A stretch of DNA of 20,367 nucleotides. Source: a virus. A program made the position numbers and the translations under genes. Below are positions 18,601 to 20,367 of this stretch, piece after piece. Where the stretch lies: positions 1 to 20,367 of IMG/VR virus record IMGVR_UViG_3300030107_006356. One strand, written 5' to 3'. The notes under the pieces were generated by a model that saw nothing but the letters and a program-made list of their open reading frames with translations, made no database searches and was not told the origin of the DNA. How positions within the stretch are numbered: position 1 is the first letter of the stretch; each line of letters opens with the position of its first letter.

Positions 18601-20126
18601 TCTTTACTATAATATTTTTCATTTTGGTACTGATTTAACATTGAACTTAAAGTAAATGTTTTGTTATATCCTGGATGATAAAATGTGTCGTTATCTTTAA
18701 AATATTGGTTTTTATATAAATCTCTAGTTATTCGTAAATCTTCTTCCATTACATCTGAGTTTACAAGTCTGTCATTAGTTAAATATTCTATACTTTCATC
18801 TAAATGACCTATACCTTCCATAACACCACCAGCAATTCCAGAACCCCATGCAAAACCCCTTCCAAACTCCTTTCCTGTGACTTTAAGCATTTCCTTTCCT
18901 TTGCCTTTTTTGAAAGCATTTAAAGCCTTAAGAGTACCTAATATCATACCTGCTGTTTTAGTAGTTATAATAGAAGGAACCACACTAGTTGCTATTGCAG
19001 TTAATTTTTTAGTATTCCAGTCACCTTCTGTTAATTTTTGACCTTCTGTCCATCTTAATGCAGCTAATACATCTGGATTTTCTCGTAAATATTTTTCCCA
19101 TTGCTCATCAGAATCATCTTGCATTCTTACTAAATTTGCAGAAAGCGTTTTACCTAATCCTTGAAACAAGTTGACTTCTTCAGTCCAAATCTTATTATAG
19201 TTCCAATTAAACAAATCGGTAGCATATTTTCCATCTTTTTCATCGGTAGGTATATCGGTTAACATAGGACTACCTTCAAGCAGTCTTTGGCTATTAACTG
19301 TAGCTAATGCTTTATTTTTTGCATATCTTTCTAAAATAAGGATTCTTTGTTCAGGAGTCGCGTTTTTTACTTCTTCTTTAATTGAATCAGGTAAATTAGA
19401 TGAGGCAGTTCCTTCATTATTAGCTATACCATTCCACGTACTTGCAGGCAATCCTGAACCTTGAATTTTTCCTAATATGTTATCAAAACCTTCACCCATA
19501 TCAGTTACCCCATCAATCGTAAATTGTATAGTATTAGGTATTATTGTATCGAGAAATCTAAGACCTTGATATAGATGTCCCTTAGCAGTTGTCCACCATG
19601 CAGGTTCAGTTATTTTGTCTAATAATTCAGGACGGTTTTGTGCTATATACGCATATGTTTCTTTATCGGATTTTAAATGAAATTGAGGATAAGCAGTTTT
19701 AAAATCATTTACTAAATCATTCTTTGCATAAAAATCAAAATCTTCATTTCTTGCCTGACCTAGTTGTTCTTGCGTTCTTACAGGAACAGTTTCATAATAT
19801 TCTTTTTGAGGAGGTTCTCCTAAACCAAAGAAAGGCATTACGCCACCCGTTATTTTATTACCTAACTCATCAAAAGTTTGCATACCAACTTCTGATTCTA
19901 ATGAGGTAAGCCCTAAAATCCCTTTTGGTTTATATCCTGTTCCTACTTCACGAGTTAAATCAGGGTCAAGTTCTTCAATAGGAGTATCTTGAGCTTTTAT
20001 TTTCTCATCTTCTATTGCATCTAATGATGTAAGTACATCTTCTTTTATTACTTGATTTATTTTTTGTTGTTGTAATAATTGTTCTAATAAGTCATCATCA
20101 TTTATCAGTCTGTTATAATTACCCAT
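6654..20126 (-). CDS. Giant 4490-aa polyvalent protein: zincin peptidase, multisubunit-type RNA polymerase core and SLOG domain
   Basis: This single frame fills two thirds of the window. In order it shows: glycine-rich hydrophobic segments (about residues 373-400, 420-442, 525-560, 649-680); a proline-rich linker (about 1036-1058); a zincin motif HEFSH (1305-1309) followed by WGEELLAF with Glu1354/1355 as possible third zinc ligand; HEYQTD (1881-1886) and a W...A...G.DKI.F segment (near 2082-2105), as in phage polyvalent proteins; an RNA polymerase core; and ISGGQ...RTLKNVQNAQGTIIF (4180 to about 4255), a SLOG/YspA-like Rossmann signature. In the core, DGNS (3509-3512) fits the first double-psi barrel, RYP (3800-3802) and DGDGD (3838-3842) fit the second (beta' 'R.P' and 'NADFDGD'), and DNAK (3976-3979) fits crAss-like phage polymerases. 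The likely role is a virion-carried polymerase for early genes. The start has RBS AGAGGTG (20131-20137). The polymerase call is firm on motifs; roles of the other domains are inferred. Confidence 0.82.
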   Translation of the reverse strand: MGNYNRLINDDDLLEQLLQQQKINQVIKEDVLTSLDAIEDEKIKAQDTPIEELDPDLTREVGTGYKPKGILGLTSLESEVGMQTFDELGNKITGGVMPFFGLGEPPQKEYYETVPVRTQEQLGQARNEDFDFYAKNDLVNDFKTAYPQFHLKSDKETYAYIAQNRPELLDKITEPAWWTTAKGHLYQGLRFLDTIIPNTIQFTIDGVTDMGEGFDNILGKIQGSGLPASTWNGIANNEGTASSNLPDSIKEEVKNATPEQRILILERYAKNKALATVNSQRLLEGSPMLTDIPTDEKDGKYATDLFNWNYNKIWTEEVNLFQGLGKTLSANLVRMQDDSDEQWEKYLRENPDVLAALRWTEGQKLTEGDWNTKKLTAIATSVVPSIITTKTAGMILGTLKALNAFKKGKGKEMLKVTGKEFGRGFAWGSGIAGGVMEGIGHLDESIEYLTNDRLVNSDVMEEDLRITRDLYKNQYFKDNDTFYHPGYNKTFTLSSMLNQYQNEKYYSKDGGLYRKGMSDDDAIDASTMATIATAVVNGYIEKLSAGLIFDIATGNTIAMGKGMVAKKLQKLPGLMTYNAMMKRMGDITYRELIRGDKVLRKHLLGKVASTGTKFVAGSIVEGVEEVLQSLSSQTFASWGWKDEGFKEFSYGGEEFLTDFVGGMLGAMSIGSVSGPVQGIKGSSRYINWRDKKFAFREGANTPVVETVKTKGKANEYVIYEAPPEYQTDKNGELIYEADGVTPKTTGRTDYENRFELKGDSATDPQTGKPIKTRFKTFKEAFKVAEALKISYIAKMEKLDVVNMKEGLGGSVEVIDYEVEGPATKKGKKPTLKGKKQIIIKSKDGDIIYRHKKELNKKEAETLKTQYENYIANMEKIAESHGGIEQIEKEVEWFDKDISEQVETDDTDNVSQKIEKYNKAGEENIMVLGFMGLDIRDHGAGFTKGEAETIWEEQQESLNLNDELESNPEPLINLIKERPQILQDLGINKDQFYQKLGIYFDGQNEQVDSIKQIIEDYESKLANIPVSQTIVEDTEAKTPPTTKTVTPPPTAPADSKPPTDKKVQKDSEKVEEMLSKGKDKKPSKKAGFDLQTEKVKTTNQDEVLKHKRGYEEFRTMTNDGPKRVSGKRVKLKNTERKFFVYKEKTGYHVVDERTGYTFTAGSIPTIKEAIEFAQINIDANIKKGVWKERITEEEKKLSKTEFEREEKILDIETEIGDMSDAETAQFLGSTLTPRQQAEIDVRRRNKKEKLIPIMDALFETFEGKIQYRIIEDPELIPKDKEGSRAWIKGGIVYFNLDLINDESPFHEFSHPFIYDLKINNNELFKSLVDKILRTKEGAERFKKIQIKYDEDSWGEELLAFTLQKLAKTKHKNNTFYELATKLWVMIKEYYKMFELKLDFKFNKLKWAEDGMLSEQLDQREILDTSINDFKVTLSTTGRFLTAKLIGQDAAKKILNINDIYAEDLNINTSLDAIADMIANKSGLQNIKINESVMSELIAETDLISHITMEGLDSNLERLTNALTARLKILNSNIDSYNETIEIVTTDYLNQLPDSMKKNPEKQHQEAKIGLKKALSEIDSINKKLNFLEQVPISIAKVSKEFEQDMEKSESKAKMSSVMLGMVLDDIAFNSTDSSGILNKEQFNKRVKKLVNVIQKNYVKELGPINIKPIKDGLKKLEDLPEVNENNVEIDFFQRKKSFNELEDSVKKDVELLAALQAGVINVRYGLIDNLSQLIAKKGIEKSKNVQIASKDLAGRQGLKDGEKTHIRKFIDWYNKKYDGKSNNPMEWIQIYEEYNKENDITFFALPGYKGFQLNHRRSWFKDMKNETSSYRMNLFVNHALHVPKHHDFEFLRKKNTGKYTFKGSGLGWYEVYQRVNGDMILHEYQTDILDYVRDNMEKVTAYLNRYEPTANVFNSLMFDKDFLRKVIYKNGYVDNASYEKLLTTVDPRYFFGEFFHNLLEGMSATHMTYTENHGYSGQGGLVRPALDNILREMKNNFDDIWLMSIPREEFYYKTGKTVMPTFEVSVIHGARIKKLKFNMPDQKDDDTIKLGEKNGSASVYQNIFMQDKAFQNRRTNDTPSGTWAVSIFETMLNEAFNIGVDKIDFLDKISTLRNLEKNPEATQNDYLKAEDDVINIGLNFINEILQGKVIFKFNMPQETTDAMFDLGYMKKLEARIKDSQYNISVQNIGLYNVFGRTKDSETVDIDSKTKVSRLNFATNVHKALSDIRRITINNTDGQIYTKRVPLTGYTNTEEMIKQSVKISNFDNSLHKKLMKGFLSYKQDLEGLFTKYALKRGSMTPAMAYDDFGLAESVSERFFKDIKHYSDNKSTIMTQNFVTMIIEKQIYDAFYLNFTVKKPIESFSPGTDDFIVQPGYNIKGYFAELLEDSTFKNIVKKYSSTLDSLGADSLELFVLSRLIGDAASHFRSELFNALGQGFEGNKVFMSADVNPMGVPRINPQATYGVYSNTGPNHAGVSKLSDRAKLVKYFNSSVFAPSDNAKISDSYNNINSYNKINSGTLITAIDESAYQEQSFNVYDESSEANLYDNLKRGIKRSENVILSGLEGLKESEFNTKKMRDNFSLFRTLQENDASKKPFNKLLNSMISASFEHYTDRYNRLHLPALISALTFKQSDKAAKTEETPLLSHIVDIGIKENNKWFLNNIIHSIIHSSSAVQKNGNIYIADGASNANIQGNKGAGRIYNDEIQAAWDMFSPFLNKTILDSKLRNKLGLNAFVAKYIELNPTEHLTEKMINDLKKGSLAMWFKEAISTTNRDYGSLNKANTVEGSILNEAEKTNTPIVFSKTPRGIVYNGLLASLFKQENGKYIFENLFDMTNMKKIVSDAIKNYETTTGGKLKNMSGRKGHTFFVSNKVDVIKGLFEKSPFEAFLAMEYDIYNNNGRIGQVQLTKDNLIKLDNDGMPKIYAPSAGIWYTQGMSKVLKNQKKLGLSIRKVIPPGAVDTYYQVKIKNQDKITGQGWERHQKLLDGENNKKTIPHTRMQVNRKLQRAIELGDLSVRTEKVQEIHAAFTTAWEEVQRLPEEERKSGGKAEINKFRASMLENLPTQLLGEFERWFNKNHAKYERMGYSAKSDPDYKRWMNNKDMDSRVVSWANDQEFHDMYTIKRKGTDEKELSIDDKMVFGGLGIYITAAAVRDINFEAKIHFENDKLGTHKDRFDTWVEFVARKLNKRSSYFTNENLRELIKHYNRVNSSVATNGEIVLVDGKQVGTRNQKNNLFITKYLVKTPESSVMKLKNVKIDLKGPENPHTGQTHNTFEKNTLYEMNYKDDERIYYVLSDSDIYENQGFVRNAQGELIKKEVQTEKGKQLKPIPIFGQTFEKYTQEFLEGFTKKLRKADKAIAFARGDGGMLYIVDVTEEDKKDAEDALAYFANEELEGYIKDDGKDVAENIRLTAVAKINALISGSKQEVAENIAVHKAVKEIYPYYLNDPKGGTNVYDRLKIPFTPVTVSQMMPSFRVDRFDYNNVEFAAKDGSWVTSAVRNIKGLGDVYILDGNSLTSQGMFNNFETSHGLYQANKAKTVIYHKEGKDIVAIKHEHVIPKANFVIRDKKTKKVLFTIDENRNIYDADGKYVDMVVTKDEAKIGGLFDVNDNSLILPGTSIGFTKYDDKDTDGVGHGIQVYNYIHDPAIREVFYNNYYKKMIRGLKQAYMLGIPNDNKSIPQLMQNWYNEENMSDAENWMPYAYGHIELNSGIHPTTYAKNDVMLFTKKLEPEMKLEFSDGGVFEIRGDVTGQLNEGEVSLSFRSSKFIRRLYKEKTGNNAYKQGIESVNKWLKENPIYVQVSRYPVNNKGGVYMARVVSMHNGRGLVDLNYIDVKVKLEADGDGDTAHIELMGDNSANDNVTMAFRDFYSDVKVEAISLPDWVHKDSKGHSILSTDGRNDLIYAFSAGYSAIGELVNVQSTYGTFVSVMEDLKIDGRVIRIKQPNEKVQHKQGTYKGKKGAWEGDIETYMRIWAQAAMDNAKFGLLDEWDFRPYLISEDTAISGGDKVLYKVFEYADTKKPISFEHYLLIKKHLSSNFKKAARIRSGLNRTRNRLKSTTLLQASQEYLEFVEYRSELMNDFGLQVDFKNIDDIRGSESIYTKSAFIQTTGSRLTYRYVLQEIQKGNNKAVIVNPTAEELSDWIARNNLTSINIAGSRQGMVETDVKNILKKGLENFNQDGIIISGGQYGPDIWGLEVGKEMGYKTGGTAPKGFKRQKSIDSAPIYDKMFLESFGLVEHTSERWGPRTLKNVQNAQGTIIFAPTTKMSITQVDEQPMAIDELIATAPAKVYNDIVYHHKLDKSPRSTQQVSVNVHRNAHNLAMEYMTLKRKDFFNRALMKDGKDITETKYRDSEIEKGIEYAENMGSDYYSILNKTKVVGSRTQDTRDFEQHTIKWSKVYDGLSNVARVAATYHFMQGFPLENVRGEIVTSANFAGSIPTVNKNSWAETTLEPSFMKAFYDKYNLEANALRSEVVGKARKMEYEPLNMVDKGCK

Positions 20127-20145
20127 TTACACCTCTATTATATAT

Positions 20146-20367
20146 TTAAAACGTAGATACTCCACCTTGAATGTACTTAAAAAACTCAGGAGTTATATCT
20201 TGTGGACTAAACTGTGGATTATTTAAAGTAACCCACCAAGATTGAAGCATTTGTCTAAAATATAATTCACGATTTCCAGCTGTAGAACCTACATCATAGT
20301 CCCCTGCTTCTTGACCTATACCACCAAAATCTAATCCACTACTTTCCCAAGTTCCTTTACTATCCTT
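20146..20367 (-). CDS. C-terminal part of an unrecognised, probably virion, protein (5' end outside window)
   Basis: On the - strand a frame is open from the window edge to a TAA at 20146-20148, giving 73 C-terminal residues. They include a glycine-rich stretch (LDFGGIGQEAGDYDVGSTAG) followed by an aromatic helix (YFRQMLQSWWVTLNN) and end FFKYIQGGVSTF. It lies 19 bases upstream of the giant gene in the same direction, so it is probably part of the same late or virion operon. The composition is like phage internal or structural proteins, but I recognise no specific family. It has no stop in frame and shares the region's AT-rich codon use, which supports a real gene. Confidence 0.6.
   Translation of the reverse strand, partial: KDSKGTWESSGLDFGGIGQEAGDYDVGSTAGNRELYFRQMLQSWWVTLNNPQFSPQDITPEFFKYIQGGVSTF

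Noticed and set aside
19724-19909. Open frame of 61 codons on the + strand
   Set aside because: Antisense to the N-terminal part of the giant gene, with no supporting start signal.
6654-20126. N4-type virion RNA polymerase (T7-like single-subunit family) as the identity of the giant protein
   Set aside because: The size would fit, but the visible active-site motif is DGDGD preceded by R.P, which belongs to the double-psi-barrel multisubunit family rather than the T7-like palm fold.
20137-20142. TATAAT (on the - strand) just before the giant gene, as a promoter
   Set aside because: It lies about 10 bases before the start codon and overlaps the ribosome site, so a transcript starting there would lack it. 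An upstream gene in the same direction makes operon transcription more likely.

Overview
The window looks like part of an AT-rich, tightly packed genome of a tailed double-stranded DNA phage. The evidence is a 5'-truncated DnaB-type helicase, a DUF932 phage protein, a small PDDEXK nuclease, runs of tiny overlapping genes with AGGAG-type ribosome binding sites, and two very large virion-style proteins. I see no tRNA, rRNA, CRISPR array, integrase or insertion sequence. The host cannot be named from this sequence.

The two strands carry two modules. Bases 1-3045 (+ strand) are a replication/recombination or early module: the 3' end of a replicative helicase, a coupled 59-aa ORF, a DUF932 protein, several hypothetical proteins of 40-86 aa, a 66-aa protein that resembles a histone fold, and a PDDEXK/Holliday-resolvase-like nuclease. 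Many of these genes overlap by a few bases. Two gaps carry RNA structure. One is a hairpin at 1265-1310. The other is a roughly 170-nt element at 1652-1822, closed by a perfect 15-bp stem, which I read as a candidate structured non-coding RNA.

Bases 3046-20367 (- strand) are a late or virion module read toward the early module. It holds the end of an unrecognised gene (20146-20367), then a 4490-aa giant protein (6654-20126), then a 1202-aa protein coupled to it through a TAATG overlap. The giant protein combines glycine-rich, possibly membrane-active N-terminal segments, a zincin metallopeptidase motif (HEFSH, residues 1305-1309), a module resembling phage polyvalent-protein domains (HEYQTD, 1881-1886), a multisubunit-type RNA polymerase active site (RYP at 3800-3802, DGDGD at 3838-3842, DNAK at 3976-3979), and a SLOG/YspA-like Rossmann domain near the C terminus (about 4125-4260).

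The best model is a virion-packaged, single-chain relative of the cellular beta/beta' RNA polymerase, comparable to those of crAss-like phages. It would be injected into the cell together with the membrane-associated 1202-aa protein, then transcribe the early module. The candidate ncRNA and the histone-like protein lie in the region such a polymerase would transcribe first. This functional link is inference. The motifs themselves are read directly from the sequence.
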